Of a stretch of DNA of 64,000 nucleotides, positions 39,325 through 49,250 are shown in pieces (the first letter of the stretch is position 1; each line of letters starts with the position of its first letter). The notes below the pieces were generated by a model, which saw only the letters and a program-made list of their open reading frames with translations, had not been told where the DNA came from and searched no databases. The DNA comes from Corynebacterium mastitidis DSM 44356. GTDB taxonomy: Bacteria > Actinomycetota > Actinomycetes > Mycobacteriales > Mycobacteriaceae. The translations under genes were made by a program, and so were the position numbers. The stretch lies in assembly GCF_000375365.1 (NCBI RefSeq), contig NZ_AQXB01000003.1, positions 186,001 to 250,000 on the forward strand, read 5' to 3'.

Positions 39325-40881
39325 ATGGCTATCGAGAAGTCGGCGGCCGACGAGGTCCTGGCCAAGGGCCGCGTGGACAATCACGATGGGTGCACCCGCC
39401 GCGAGAACGGCGCCCCGGTTCCCAGCGAGAACCTGTCGGTGACCGCCGGTCCGCAGGGCCCCACCGTGCTCAACGACATTCACCTCATCGAGAAGCTCTC
39501 GCACTTCAACCGCGAGCGCGTCCCGGAGCGCAACCCGCACGCCAAGGGCAACGGCGCCTTCGGCGAGCTGCACATCACCGAGGACGTGTCCCAGTACACC
39601 AAGGCCGCGCTATTCCAGAAGGGCACCGTCACCCCGATGGCGGCGCGCTTCTCCACGGTGGCGGGCGAGCAGGGTTCCCCGGACACCTGGCGCGACGTGC
39701 ACGGCTTCGCCCTGCGCTTCTACACCACCGAGGGCAACTACGACATCGTGGGTAACAACACCCCCACCTTCTTCCTGCGCGACGCGATGAAGTTCCCGGA
39801 CTTCATCCACTCCCAGAAGCGCCTGGGCGGCTCCGGCCTGCGCGACGCGGACATGCAGTGGGACTTCTGGACCCGCACGCCCGAGTCCGCGCACCAGGTC
39901 ACCTACCTCATGGGCGACCGCGGCACCCCCCGCTCCGAGCGCGAGATGAACGGCTACGGCTCCCACACCTTCCAGTGGGTCAACGAGGCCGGGGAGGCCT
40001 TCTGGGTGAAGTACCACTTCCTCTCCCGCCAGGGCGTGCATAACTTCACCGGCCCCGAGGCCGAGGAGATGGCCGGCAAGAACGCCGACTACCTGCGCGA
40101 GGATCTGTACAACGCCATCGAGCGCGGCGACTACCCGATCTGGGACGTCAAGGTGCAGATCATGCCCTTCGCGGAGGCGGAGAACTACCGCTTCAACCCC
40201 TTCGACCTCACCAAGACCTGGTCCAAGAAGGACTACCCGCGCATCGACGTCGGCTACTTCGTGCTCAACCGCAACCCGGAGAACTTCTTCGCGCAGATCG
40301 AGCAGCTCGCGCTGGATCCCTCCAACCTGGTTCCCGGCGTGGGCCTCTCCCCGGACAAGATGCTCATGGGTCGCGTGTTCGCCTACGCGGACGCCCACCG
40401 CTACCGCATCGGGCCGAACTACCGCCACCTGCCGGTGAACCAGCCGCTGGCCCCCCGCCACACCTACGAGCACGAGGGCCACATGGCGTACCTGTTCAAC
40501 GAGTCCTCGCACCCGGTGTACTCCCCGAACAAGACCGCGCTGAAGGCCGGCTACCTGGACGATGGCGAGACCTCCTCCTCCAACTTCACGTCCTACGGCC
40601 AGGCCGGAGACGTCTACGTGAACCCGGACCCGCACGGCACGGACCTCACGCGCTCCGCCTACGTGAAGCACCCCGAGGACGATGACTTCGGCCAGGCCGG
40701 CACCCTCTACCGCGACGTGTACAACGACGAGGAGAAGGAGCGTCTGGCGCAGAACATCACCGACGCGATGATGGGCGTCTCCCCCGAGACGGAGGAGCGC
40801 TGCTACTGGTACTGGTCCAACGTGGACGAGAACCTGGGCGCCCGCGTGAAGGAACTGTTCACGCAGAAGAAGAACGCCTAA
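39325..40881 (+). CDS. katA: Monofunctional haem catalase
   Basis: Removes hydrogen peroxide. The 518-residue protein shows the catalase active-site block with [20 protein letters not shown], the distal segment [15 protein letters not shown], and the proximal haem-tyrosine motif [14 protein letters not shown]. The start ATG 39325 follows GGGAGG. Divergent from sigC; the 170-base gap holds both promoters. A strong terminator follows. Confidence 0.97.
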   Translation: MAIEKSAADEVLAKGRVDNHDGCTRRENGAPVPSENLSVTAGPQGPTVLNDIHLIEKLSHFNRERVPERNPHAKGNGAFGELHITEDVSQYTKAALFQKGTVTPMAARFSTVAGEQGSPDTWRDVHGFALRFYTTEGNYDIVGNNTPTFFLRDAMKFPDFIHSQKRLGGSGLRDADMQWDFWTRTPESAHQVTYLMGDRGTPRSEREMNGYGSHTFQWVNEAGEAFWVKYHFLSRQGVHNFTGPEAEEMAGKNADYLREDLYNAIERGDYPIWDVKVQIMPFAEAENYRFNPFDLTKTWSKKDYPRIDVGYFVLNRNPENFFAQIEQLALDPSNLVPGVGLSPDKMLMGRVFAYADAHRYRIGPNYRHLPVNQPLAPRHTYEHEGHMAYLFNESSHPVYSPNKTALKAGYLDDGETSSSNFTSYGQAGDVYVNPDPHGTDLTRSAYVKHPEDDDFGQAGTLYRDVYNDEEKERLAQNITDAMMGVSPETEERCYWYWSNVDENLGARVKELFTQKKNA

Positions 40882-40920
40882 TTCGGTTTCCCACCGATCG
40901 AGTTCCTCGCAGAACTCCCG

Positions 40921-40958
40921 GCTCCTGAGCTAAAGAAAGCCAGCTCAGGAGCTTTTTT
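40921..40958 (+). terminator. Intrinsic terminator after katA
   Basis: GCTCCTGAGCT pairs perfectly with AGCTCAGGAGC (loop AAAGAAAGCC) and runs into TTTTTT. Confidence 0.93.
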
Positions 40959-41048
40959 ATGCCCGCAGCCGGAAAATATGACTACCGTGGTGACAGAGCC
41001 AGTGCTGGCTCTCAGTGTCACTGAAGGTTTTCTCGAAAGGACAGTTCC

Positions 41049-41474
41049 ATGGCCGACACGATTTACACCCAGAAGGTCACCGCCACCGGCGCGGGCCGCG
41101 ACGGCCGCGTTCAGGGCGACGGCGGCATCGACTTCGACGTCCGCCCGCCCAAGCTCAACGGCGCCTCCGCCGGGGTGAACCCGGAGTCCCTCCTGGCCGC
41201 CGCCTGGTCCGCCTGCTTCAACGGCGCGCTGCAGAAGATGATGGGCGAGGCGGGCGTGGATACCGCCGCGCACGCCCCCGAGGTGGACGCCGAGGTTTCC
41301 CTCAACCGCGACCCCTCCGACGGCGGCTTCCGCCTCTCCGGGCGCATCACCGCCCGCTTTAAGGATCAGGATTCCCTGGAGGGCGCCGCCGAGCTGGTGG
41401 CCAAGGCCCACCAGTTCTGCCCCTTCTCCAAGGCCCTGGCCGGGGAGTTCGACGCCGAGGCGGTGCTGGGCTAA
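41049..41474 (+). CDS. ohr: Organic hydroperoxide resistance protein (Ohr)
   Basis: Thiol peroxidase of the OsmC/Ohr family that reduces organic hydroperoxides with lipoylated partners. Both reactive cysteines are present, WSACFNGAL (resolving partner context) and HQFCPFSKA. 141 residues, as expected. ATG 41049 follows AAAGGA. Its location after katA groups two peroxide defence genes, though a terminator separates them. An OhrR repressor is not seen in the window. Confidence 0.93.
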   Translation: MADTIYTQKVTATGAGRDGRVQGDGGIDFDVRPPKLNGASAGVNPESLLAAAWSACFNGALQKMMGEAGVDTAAHAPEVDAEVSLNRDPSDGGFRLSGRITARFKDQDSLEGAAELVAKAHQFCPFSKALAGEFDAEAVLG

Positions 41475-41500
41475 CCCGCCTCTCGATCAGGGGGCGGGGG

Positions 41501-41830
41501 CTAGGCCTCCTCCGAGCGGGCGTCCTCCCGCTCCACGGTCACGCCGTGGAGGGCACGGCCGAGGTAGAAGCTGCCCACCGAGCCGATGACCCACACCCCG
41601 GCGATGGCCAGCACGGCGCGCACCGCGTTGTGGGCGTCGAAGCCCGCGGTGGACCAGTCCCGTATGAGGTTGGCCAGGATCAGCAGGGGGATGGCGAGGC
41701 ACACGGTGGGGCCCATGAGGTTGGCCCGGGTGAGCGCGCCCGGGGCGCGCCACAGCGCCACGGTGGTGGCGAGCACCAGCAGCGCGGCGGCGATGACGAG
41801 GGCGGAGACGACGTATTCGGCGGGGGACAT
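41501..41830 (-). CDS. mrpG: Mrp Na+/H+ antiporter subunit G
   Basis: 109-residue membrane protein with three hydrophobic segments and the PhaG/MnhG pattern: LATTVALWRAPGALTRANL, followed by a conserved second helix. Last gene of the Mrp operon, four bases after mrpF. Needed for assembly of the whole complex. Confidence 0.85.
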   Translation of the reverse strand: MSPAEYVVSALVIAAALLVLATTVALWRAPGALTRANLMGPTVCLAIPLLILANLIRDWSTAGFDAHNAVRAVLAIAGVWVIGSVGSFYLGRALHGVTVEREDARSEEA

Positions 41831-41834
41831 GGTT

Positions 41835-42101
41835 TTACCTCCGTCCTCTCGAGACCATGCGGGACATGGACAGCGTGGGCAGCACCCCGCCCACCAGGGC
41901 GGCCAGCAGGGCGATCTCGTAGGCGATGGACGTCTGGTTATCCAGCGACCACACCAGGTACAGGGCGATCATGGAATAGAAGGCGAGGTCCGAGAGCACC
42001 ACGCGGGTGAGCACGTCGCGGGTGCGCAGGATCAACGCGATCCCGCCGAGCAGGCAGGCCAGGATCACGATCCCGGCGCCCCACAGTATCGCCTGAAACA
42101 T
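41835..42101 (-). CDS. mrpF: Mrp Na+/H+ antiporter subunit F
   Basis: 88 residues, three helices, with the MnhF signature LILRTRDVLTRVVLSDL after the first helix and YLVWSLDNQTSI later. Lies between mrpE and mrpG on the minus strand, with no gap to mrpE. MnhF homologues can also carry bile-salt or anion efflux, but operon context makes the antiporter role clear. Confidence 0.88.
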   Translation of the reverse strand: MFQAILWGAGIVILACLLGGIALILRTRDVLTRVVLSDLAFYSMIALYLVWSLDNQTSIAYEIALLAALVGGVLPTLSMSRMVSRGRR

Positions 42102-42473
42102 TTAGCTCACCCTCCTGAAGTAGTCGTTGGCTAGCAGCAGCTCCTGGTCGCGCACGGACGGCGCCAGGCGCCCCTCCATGTCCGCCAGGTCCTCGATCAC
42201 CTGGCGGGGGTCGGAGCCGTGCACGGCCTGAACCAGCAGGATCGTGGGGTCCCCGGGGCGCTTAGGCTCCCGCAGCCCCAGGGAGAGGGTCCCGGGGGTG
42301 ACCGTGATGGAGGTGGAGAACCAGAAGATCTGCCACTGGTCGCGCACCCGCAGCGGGTAGCTCACCACCACGGGGTCGAAGCCGGTGCGGGGCTTGAGCG
42401 CGGAGGCGGCCAGGCTCACCGCGCTCACCACGATCTCCTTGATGAGCCAGGGGACGTAGAGTAGAGCGTTCAT
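42102..42473 (-). CDS. mrpE: Mrp Na+/H+ antiporter subunit E
   Basis: 123 residues with one clear N-terminal hydrophobic segment (LLYVPWLIKEIVVSAVSLA) followed by a soluble part containing ITVTPGTLSLGL, the MnhE hallmark. Overlaps mrpD by four bases. Required for full antiport activity in characterised Mrp complexes. Confidence 0.88.
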   Translation of the reverse strand: MNALLYVPWLIKEIVVSAVSLAASALKPRTGFDPVVVSYPLRVRDQWQIFWFSTSITVTPGTLSLGLREPKRPGDPTILLVQAVHGSDPRQVIEDLADMEGRLAPSVRDQELLLANDYFRRVS

Positions 42474-43969
42474 CGGGGGACTCCTATCGCGGTGGCGCCG
42501 AGCACGGACTCCTGGTAGCTATCCACGTCCAGCAGCGCCCCGGTGGCGGTGTGCAGGGCCGCAACGAGCGGCCCGGCGGCGAAGAACATGACCACGGAGC
42601 AGGCCAGCAGCGTGGCGGCGGGGGCGATGAGCGCCCCGCGGATGCGCAGGTCCTTGGGCACGTGCTGCATGGGGCGGCCCCAGAACACGGCGCGCCACAC
42701 GCGGAACATGGCGAGCAGGGCGGCAAAGCTGGCCAGGACGATGGCTCCGATGACCAGCCAGGAGGACCAGTCGCCGCCGCGCGCCACGCTGAGCACCACC
42801 GCGACCTTGCCCCAGAGCCCGGAGAACGGGGGAAAACCCACCACGGAGAAGGCCCCGGCGGCAAAGACCGCCGCCACCCACGGCTCCCGCCGGGCCAGCC
42901 CGGAGAGCTTGGACAGCAGCCCCGTGCCGTAGGTCTCCTCGATGGCGCCTGAGGTGAGCACCAGGGAGCCCACGGTGACCATGTGGTGCAGGGCGTAGAG
43001 CAGGCCGGCCGCCAGGGCGCGCTGGGCGTCGCCCGTGGTAAAGGCAAGCATGACCAGGATGAAGGGCATGCCGTTGACCATCTGGTAGGCCAGCACGCGG
43101 CGGATGGAGTTCTCCGCCAGCCCGGCGAAGCCGCCCACCAGCATGGAGACCACCATGAGCGCCACGATGAGGCCGTTCCAGCGGTCGGAGAGGTCGAAGA
43201 TGATGACGTAGATGCGGTAGAGCATGTACACCGCCACCTTGGTGTGCAGGCCGGAGAAGAGGCCCATCACCGCCGCCGAGGTGCCGGGGTAGGTGCGCGG
43301 CAGCCAGGTGTGCAGCGGGACGATGCCCGCCTTGGCGGAGACGGCGATGAGCACCAGCGCCATGGCCACCACGGCGGGGCCGTTGCCCTCCGCCGCGCCG
43401 CGCAGGGCCGCCATGTTCACGGTGCCGGTGGTGGCGTAGACGAAGCCCACGCCCACCACCAGCAGCGTGGAGGCGGTGAGGTTGACCAGCACGAAGGTGC
43501 GGCCTGCCGCCAGGCGGGACCAGGTGCCCGTCATGGCGATCAGCCCGTAGGAGGGCAGCAGCATGACCTCAATGAACACGAAGAAGTTGAAGAGGTCCGC
43601 CGTGAGCAGCGCCCCGTTGACGCCGGTGAGCAGCACCAGGGTCAGGGCGGGGTAGTACCGGGCGCGCGTCTCGCCGGCGGCCGTGGCAAACCAGTTGGCG
43701 CACAGCGTGACCAGCGCGGTGGTGACGATCATGACGGCGCAGAAGGCGTCCGCCACGAAGGGGATGGCCACGCCCCCGGCAAACAGGCCCACGTTGTGGC
43801 CCAGGGTGCCGTGGGCGGAGGTGTAGGAGAACAGCCACGCGCCCGCCGCGAGGCTGAGCGCCGGGACCGCCAGGTGCAGCAGGTCGCGCGCCCACTTCCA
43901 GGGGGCCATCACCGCGAAGGCGGAGGAGAGGAGCGGGATCACAACAAAAAGCGGAAGCACAATATCCAT
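42470..43969 (-). CDS. mrpD: Mrp Na+/H+ antiporter subunit D
   Basis: 499-residue NuoN/NuoM-like proton channel with about 14 helices. The conserved stretch KAGIVPLHTWLPRTYPGTSAAV includes a key Lys and His, and the first half carries the conserved Glu in FFVFIEVMLLPSYGLI. Overlaps mrpC by one base and mrpE by four. Works with MrpA as the ion-translocating pair. Confidence 0.93.
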   Translation of the reverse strand: MDIVLPLFVVIPLLSSAFAVMAPWKWARDLLHLAVPALSLAAGAWLFSYTSAHGTLGHNVGLFAGGVAIPFVADAFCAVMIVTTALVTLCANWFATAAGETRARYYPALTLVLLTGVNGALLTADLFNFFVFIEVMLLPSYGLIAMTGTWSRLAAGRTFVLVNLTASTLLVVGVGFVYATTGTVNMAALRGAAEGNGPAVVAMALVLIAVSAKAGIVPLHTWLPRTYPGTSAAVMGLFSGLHTKVAVYMLYRIYVIIFDLSDRWNGLIVALMVVSMLVGGFAGLAENSIRRVLAYQMVNGMPFILVMLAFTTGDAQRALAAGLLYALHHMVTVGSLVLTSGAIEETYGTGLLSKLSGLARREPWVAAVFAAGAFSVVGFPPFSGLWGKVAVVLSVARGGDWSSWLVIGAIVLASFAALLAMFRVWRAVFWGRPMQHVPKDLRIRGALIAPAATLLACSVVMFFAAGPLVAALHTATGALLDVDSYQESVLGATAIGVPR

Positions 43970-44424
43970 TAGCGGCGCCCCTCCTTCTTATCGGCGAGCA
44001 GCGTGGCGTGGGCGCGGCGTCGGGCGCGCTCCCCGGAGCGGAACTCCTCCGGGCTCTGGGTGGCCCGGCCCAGGGTGGACACGGGGGAGGGGTGCGGCTC
44101 CTCCCCGGAGCTGACGGGGTCCACGCTCACGGTGTCGTCCGAGCGGCCCAGGGCCGCCAGCGTGAGCAGGATGGTGGTGGTGGCCATCGAGATCACGATG
44201 GCCGTGAGCACGAAGGCCTGGGGCAGGGGATCGGCCACCTCGGCGGCGTCCACGCGGTCGAGGAATACCTCGCCGCGCCAGGCGCCCACCCCGGTGGCCA
44301 GCAGCATCAGGTTGGCGGCGTGGCCGATCAGCTGCATGCCAAAGACGATGCGCACCATCCCGCGCTGCTGCGTCAGGTACACGCCGCCGGTGACCAGCAC
44401 CGCGATAGTCAGGGCCATGATCAT
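43969..44424 (-). CDS. mrpC: Mrp Na+/H+ antiporter subunit C
   Basis: 151 residues; the first 110 form the three-helix NuoK-like fold with FGMQLIGHAANLMLLATG and ALVLTAIVIS-type sequence (FVLTAIVISMATTTILL). The basic C-terminal 45 residues are an extension that many MnhC proteins lack. Overlaps mrpA and mrpD, so translation is coupled. Confidence 0.9.
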   Translation of the reverse strand: MIMALTIAVLVTGGVYLTQQRGMVRIVFGMQLIGHAANLMLLATGVGAWRGEVFLDRVDAAEVADPLPQAFVLTAIVISMATTTILLTLAALGRSDDTVSVDPVSSGEEPHPSPVSTLGRATQSPEEFRSGERARRRAHATLLADKKEGRR

Positions 44425-47399
44425 TGCTCGTGCTCCTTTGCGGTGCGGGTGCGGTGGGTGTTGCGCGCGGACACCGCGGCGCGGGCGGATTCCTCGTGGT
44501 GCTCCTGCTCGGGCAGGTGCGCCGGGACCTCCGGGGTGGCCCCCAGGGGGCCGCGCCGGGTGCGGGCGAAGGGCAGCTCCTCCCTGGTGGCGGTGCCGGG
44601 CTTCTCGTAGCCGCCCAGGTAGTTCACCGCCGCCATGAGCATGCCGAGCACCGCCAGGTAGATACCGCCGTCGAAGATCAGCGAGGTGGTCATGTGCTGG
44701 CCCAGGATCTCCCCGTGCAGGGGCGCGAGGAAGGACCCCTCGGCCAGGCCCACGAACCCCGCGCTCAAGGCCACGACGATGCCCACGCCCGTGAGCCAGT
44801 ACGGGGTGGAGGGCCGCCCCAGGATGGAGTCGCGGCCCCGGGAGAGGTAGAAGAGCATGATGCCGGTTCCGGCGATGAGGGCGGCCACGAAGCCGCCGCC
44901 GGGGTCCATGTGGCCGCGCAGGAACACGAGCGTGGAGAGCACGGCCAGCAGCGGGGCCACCAGGCGCAGCGCCGCGCGCAGGGGCAGCGAGTTGAGCTGC
45001 GACTGCCCGAAGGGCGCGGGGCGCGCACCCTTGGCGAAGGGCAGCCGGGGGAAGGAGGCCGCCACGGAGCCGATCACCACGGCCGCCATGCCGAGCACGG
45101 AGAGCTCGCCCAGGGTGTCCAGCGCGCGGAACTCCACGATGATGGTGGCCACGATGTTATCGCCGCCGGTGATCTCCGGCGCGTTGGCGATGTACCACTC
45201 CGCGAGGTCCGAGCGGCCGCGCCGCCCCATCAGGGCGAACACCCCGAGGAAGGCGGCGAGCCCGGCGAGCAGGGCGATGATCAGGGAGTGCGCCGTGCGG
45301 CGGGCGCTGCCGGAGGGGAACTCGGCGGGCTGGTAGCGCAGCACCATCATGATGATGACCACCACCAGGGCCTCCACCAGGAACTGCGTGAGGGCGACGT
45401 CGGGCGCGCCCAGCAGCAGCATCTGGAGGGTGATGCCCACGCCCACCGTGCCCACCAGCACGGCGCTGGTGAGGCGGTTGGTGGTGCGCATGAGGCCGAT
45501 CACGGAGAGCGCGATGATGAGGAACGGCCCGAGGTCGAGCCAGTTGTCCAGGCCCTCTGCGCGCGGTGCGAGCGGGACGCCGTCCACCCCGGGCCCGCCC
45601 AGCAGGGTCACGAGCATCAGCGCGATCACGCTGCACACCGGCCACACCAGGTGGCGCGAGGGGCTCTGGGAGTTGGCCACCTGGGCGAGGCCGCGTCCCA
45701 GCGCCGCGGACCCCTTGACCAGGGCGGCCAGCAGGCCGTTGCCGTTGAAGGGCAGCAGGAAGCGGGACTCCAGGGCGGGCCACAGGCGGTGGCGCCACGC
45801 CACGCCCGCCGCGCCCAGCGCGATCACCAGGACGGAGACGATCAGCGGCGCGTTGAGGCCGTGCCACAGCGCGAGGTGCGTGTGGGCCTCCGATCCCGCC
45901 CCAATGCCAGCCCCGGCGCCCACGCCGGTGGCCGCCACCACGGCGTCGATCGGGCCGTTGAGGAACATGGGGGCCAGGCCCAGGGGCAGGGAGAGCGCGC
46001 CGGGCAGGGCCGCCGGGAGCCAGAGCGCCACCGGGGCCTCGTGCACGCCCTCCATCTTCCGGGAGGGGTGATCCGTGGCGGGGTCCAGGAAGGCCCCGAA
46101 CACGAGCTTGGCGGAGTACGTGAAGGTCAGCAGCGCGCCGATCCCGGCCACGATGAGCAGCGCGGCGCCGGAGCCCTCCACGCTGTACAGCGCGCCGAGC
46201 ATGCCCTCCTTGGAGATAAAGCCGAAGGTGGGCGGGATGGCCGCCATGGACAGCGCGCCCAGCACCATGCCGGTGAAGGTAAAGGGCATGGCGCGCCACA
46301 GCACGCCCAGGCGGCGGGTATCGCGGCTGCCGGCCTCGTGGTCCACCACGCCGATGAGCATGAAGATGGAGGACTTGAACAGCGCGTGGGCCAGCGTGTG
46401 CACCAGCGCCGCCGAGAGCGCCAGGGGGGTGCCCACGCCGATGGTGGCCACGATCCACCCCAGGTGGCTCACGGTGGAGTAGGCGGTGAGCTTTTTCAGG
46501 TCCGTCTTTTGCACCGCGAAGAGCGCCGAGGCCACGGCGGTGATCAGCCCGGTGCCGATGAGCAGCCAGTTCCACGCGGGGACGTCGTGGAAGATCGCGG
46601 AGAAGCGCATGAGGAGGTACACGCCGGCCTTGACCACGGCCGCGGCGTGGAGGAAGGCGGACACGGGCGTGGCCGCCGCCATGGCCTCCGGGAGCCAGAA
46701 GTGGAAGGGAAGCTGCGCGGCCTTGGTGAACGCGGAGAGCGCCACGAGCACCGCCACCGTGGCGGTGAGCCCCGGGTTCTGCGCCCACACCGGGGAGGCC
46801 AGGATCCCCTGCAGGCTGGTGGTGCCGGTGCGCGTGGCAGCCACGGCGAGGGCGGCCAGCAGGGTGAGGCCGCCGATGAAGGTGAGCACGAGGGTGCGCT
46901 GCGCGCCCGCCTCGCCGCTGGACCCGGAGCGGGCGATGAGCAGGAAGGAGGCGATGGACACCAGCTCCCAGCCGATGAACAGCACCACGGCGTCGTTCGC
47001 CAGCACCAGCAGCAGCACGGCAAGCGTAAAGGCCGTCATGATGGTGTAAAAACTGGTGTTGCCCTGCCGCCTGGGCAGGTACGCTGCGGAGTAGAGGAAC
47101 ACCACGGCGCCGATGCACAGGGCGAGGAGGGCAAAGAACGCGCCGAGGGCGTCCGCGCGCAGCGCCAGGGAGACGTCCACCCCGAGGGCCAGGGCGTCCG
47201 GCACCCAGGGCACCGCCCACTCCACGGGGTGGCCGTCGAGGATGCGCGGAAGGTGCCGCCCCAGGAGGAACGCGGCGGTGAGAAAGACCCCGGCCAGCGG
47301 CCAGCCGGCGGCCCGGTCCATCGCGCGTACCAGCGGCGGAGCGGCGATCACGGCCCCCACCGCCAAGGCAATAACAATAGCTAACGTCACGTGCAGCAC
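44421..47399 (-). CDS. mrpA: Mrp Na+/H+ antiporter subunit A (fused MrpA-MrpB)
   Basis: Largest subunit, about 990 residues. The first 600 are NuoL-like with VSIASFLLIARSG, KAAQLPFHFWLPEAMAA and TPVSAFLHAAAVVKAGVYLL. Then come the MrpA-specific C-terminal helices (LQMLLLGAPDVALTQFLVEA) and the MrpB-like domain (IVEFRALDTLGEL and FLRGHMDPGGGFVAAL). The fusion makes a separate mrpB unnecessary. Start is GTG 47399; GTG 47390 has better spacing from GAGAGAG. First gene of mrpACDEFG. The complex exports Na+ (or K+/Ca2+) in exchange for H+. Confidence 0.94.
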   Translation of the reverse strand: MLHVTLAIVIALAVGAVIAAPPLVRAMDRAAGWPLAGVFLTAAFLLGRHLPRILDGHPVEWAVPWVPDALALGVDVSLALRADALGAFFALLALCIGAVVFLYSAAYLPRRQGNTSFYTIMTAFTLAVLLLVLANDAVVLFIGWELVSIASFLLIARSGSSGEAGAQRTLVLTFIGGLTLLAALAVAATRTGTTSLQGILASPVWAQNPGLTATVAVLVALSAFTKAAQLPFHFWLPEAMAAATPVSAFLHAAAVVKAGVYLLMRFSAIFHDVPAWNWLLIGTGLITAVASALFAVQKTDLKKLTAYSTVSHLGWIVATIGVGTPLALSAALVHTLAHALFKSSIFMLIGVVDHEAGSRDTRRLGVLWRAMPFTFTGMVLGALSMAAIPPTFGFISKEGMLGALYSVEGSGAALLIVAGIGALLTFTYSAKLVFGAFLDPATDHPSRKMEGVHEAPVALWLPAALPGALSLPLGLAPMFLNGPIDAVVAATGVGAGAGIGAGSEAHTHLALWHGLNAPLIVSVLVIALGAAGVAWRHRLWPALESRFLLPFNGNGLLAALVKGSAALGRGLAQVANSQSPSRHLVWPVCSVIALMLVTLLGGPGVDGVPLAPRAEGLDNWLDLGPFLIIALSVIGLMRTTNRLTSAVLVGTVGVGITLQMLLLGAPDVALTQFLVEALVVVIIMMVLRYQPAEFPSGSARRTAHSLIIALLAGLAAFLGVFALMGRRGRSDLAEWYIANAPEITGGDNIVATIIVEFRALDTLGELSVLGMAAVVIGSVAASFPRLPFAKGARPAPFGQSQLNSLPLRAALRLVAPLLAVLSTLVFLRGHMDPGGGFVAALIAGTGIMLFYLSRGRDSILGRPSTPYWLTGVGIVVALSAGFVGLAEGSFLAPLHGEILGQHMTTSLIFDGGIYLAVLGMLMAAVNYLGGYEKPGTATREELPFARTRRGPLGATPEVPAHLPEQEHHEESARAAVSARNTHRTRTAKEHEQ

Positions 47400-47499
47400 A
47401 CTCTCTCGTAGCTCATAAGTCCGAATCAAGGCTACCAGCAGGGTGTGACGCGGTGAGCCTGCGCGGGATCGGGAGACCGAGGGGATAAATTGGCAGGGT

Positions 47500-48912
47500 A
47501 TGAGCCCCGTGCGTTCCACCCTGCTGTTCTCCCTGGCCCTGACGCCCCTGCTTGCGGGCGCGGCCTATCTCACCATCGCTGGGCACGGCCCCGAGGAGTC
47601 GTGGTCGGCGGGCGAGGAGCCCCAGGCCGCCCCGGTGGCGGCCACCGCCCAGCTCAACGACGCCCGCCGCGCCACCATCGACGCCGGCGCCAACGCGAGC
47701 TTCCTGGCCAACGGCACGGCGCAGCTCCTCGCCGGGGTGGAGAAGTTCGAGGGCCAGGACGTGACCGGCGGCGTGGCCCAGCTCCGCGAGGGCGCCGCGC
47801 AGTTGCGCGAGGGCATGATCCAGCTTCAGGCCGCCACCGGGCAGCTCGGCCAGGGGGCCACGGAGCTTGCCGACGGCGTGGGCGGGGCCATCGACCGCGT
47901 CCTCGCCCTGGGGGCCATCCAGGGCCAGCTTGGCGAGGCCGCCACCACGCTGGACAAGGAGCTGGAGAAGTCCACCGACCCCCGCGCCCAGGATCTGCGC
48001 GGGCAGCTCGCGGACTTCAAGGCGCAGCTCGCCAACGGCGGCCTGGGCGAGGAGATGACCGCGCAGCTCACCCGCCTGCGCGACGGCTCCCGCGACCTCT
48101 CCAACCAGCTAGCCGTGCCCGGCTACGGCTTTCACGACGGCATCTACAGCGCCACCGACGGCGCCAAGCGGCTCTCCGCCGGGATGGACGAGATGAGCGG
48201 GCGCGTGGACGGGGCGCTCGAGGGCGCGGGCTCGCTGAGCGAGGGCGCCCGGAAGCTCAACGACATGGCCCAGGAGAACCGCACGCGGCTGCAGACCATC
48301 CAGCGGGCCCTGCCCGCGCCGAGCGCCGCCGGTGCGGCGGGTGCCGAGGGGACCGCCGAGGCCTCGCGGTCGGAGCTGCTGCCCACCTACGCGCTGCTCA
48401 TCTCCCTGTTCGCGGCGCTCGGCGGCCTGGGGGCGGGGCTGCTGCGCCGGGCGGCGGACCGCGCGCTGGCGGCCGTGGGCGTGGCGGCCTCGGCCGGGGT
48501 GACGCTCTGGTTGCTGGGAACCTCCCTGCCGTGGGGCACCGCCCTGGCGGGCACCGGGGTGCTCGCGCTGCTCGCGCTGGCCAGCGCGGGCTTGAGCGCC
48601 GGGGTGCGCCGCGCGGCGGGAACGCGGGGCGCCCTGATCGCGGGGCTCGTGTTCTTCCTGGCCCAGGCGGGCATCGCGGGCTGGGTGTGGAAGAGCGCCA
48701 TGACCAGCGACCTCTCCGCCTCCTGGACGGCGCTCGCGGCGCTGACCCCGGTGCATTACTCCACCGCCGCGCTGAGCGCCCTGAGCAACGGGGGCAGCGC
48801 GGCGCTCCTCGGGGCGGGGGTGGCGGTGCTGGCCGCCGTGGCGCTGCTGAGCGCGGCGGCCTCCTGGGCGGGGGGCCGAGGGCGGGAGCGGGGCGTCGTG
48901 GCGGCGCGGTAG
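47500..48912 (+). CDS. YhgE/Pip-like membrane protein
   Basis: 470 residues. An N-terminal membrane anchor (LLFSLALTPLLAGAAYLTIAG) is followed by an extracellular helical region with heptad-like repeats (LREGAAQLREGMIQLQAATG) typical of YhgE/Pip domains, and five or six helices at the C-terminus. Relatives include the phage infection protein Pip and accessory envelope transport proteins; the function in corynebacteria is not known. Divergent from the mrp operon with a short shared promoter region. Confidence 0.75.
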   Translation: MSPVRSTLLFSLALTPLLAGAAYLTIAGHGPEESWSAGEEPQAAPVAATAQLNDARRATIDAGANASFLANGTAQLLAGVEKFEGQDVTGGVAQLREGAAQLREGMIQLQAATGQLGQGATELADGVGGAIDRVLALGAIQGQLGEAATTLDKELEKSTDPRAQDLRGQLADFKAQLANGGLGEEMTAQLTRLRDGSRDLSNQLAVPGYGFHDGIYSATDGAKRLSAGMDEMSGRVDGALEGAGSLSEGARKLNDMAQENRTRLQTIQRALPAPSAAGAAGAEGTAEASRSELLPTYALLISLFAALGGLGAGLLRRAADRALAAVGVAASAGVTLWLLGTSLPWGTALAGTGVLALLALASAGLSAGVRRAAGTRGALIAGLVFFLAQAGIAGWVWKSAMTSDLSASWTALAALTPVHYSTAALSALSNGGSAALLGAGVAVLAAVALLSAAASWAGGRGRERGVVAAR

Positions 48913-48952
48913 CGCGCAAGGGGTCGGGATCGCGGGGATCGCGCACCGCTAA

Positions 48953-49003
48953 GGGGTGCCATCGGCCGCGCGCTCGTCGAGAGTCAGGCGGAGGCGGCAC
49001 CCC
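48953..49003. repeat. Single 51-bp GGGGTGCC...GGCACCCC element
   Basis: One copy lies between the YhgE-like gene and the terminator of tRNA-Pro, with CGTCGA inside. Its right flank is CTTCGCGCCGCGCCC, like the flanks of other copies (GCGCCGCG). Confidence 0.85.
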
Positions 49004-49032
49004 TTCGCGCCGCGCCCGGGGCCCAGGAATGA

Positions 49033-49071
49033 CAAAACCCGGCTGCCCGTGGGGGCAACCGGGGTGTAAAA
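49033..49071 (-). terminator. Intrinsic terminator of tRNA-Pro
   Basis: Read on the minus strand, CCCGGTTGCCC and GGGCAGCCGGG pair around CCCAC, and the stem is followed by TTTTGTC. It lies just after the CCA end of the tRNA. Confidence 0.8.
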
Positions 49072-49073
49072 AA

Positions 49074-49150
49074 TGGTCGGGATAACAGGATTTGAACCTG
49101 CGACCTCCTCGTCCCGAACGAGGCGCGCTACCAAGCTGCGCCATATCCCG
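49074..49150 (-). tRNA. proT: tRNA-Pro(CGG)
   Basis: On the minus strand acceptor CGGGATA pairs with TATCCCG. The D-arm GGCGCAGCTTGGTAGCGC, anticodon loop TTCGGGA (anticodon CGG) and T-arm AGGTTCAAATCCT are all regular. Discriminator A and CCA are encoded (plus-strand TGGT at 49074). Confidence 0.95.
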
Positions 49151-49250
49151 TGGTGCTCACAACACTCTAGTGCAGCCCGGCGAGGTTCGGCAAAACACCT
49201 GGTAAAACCGGCGGCTCGCCGCTCCGCCCCGGAGCCGTCCCAGCCCCTTC

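Noticed and set aside
44424-47384. 986-residue open frame on the plus strand
   Set aside because: Antisense shadow of mrpA; His/Gly/Arg-rich with no recognisable domain, while the minus strand encodes a clear MrpA.
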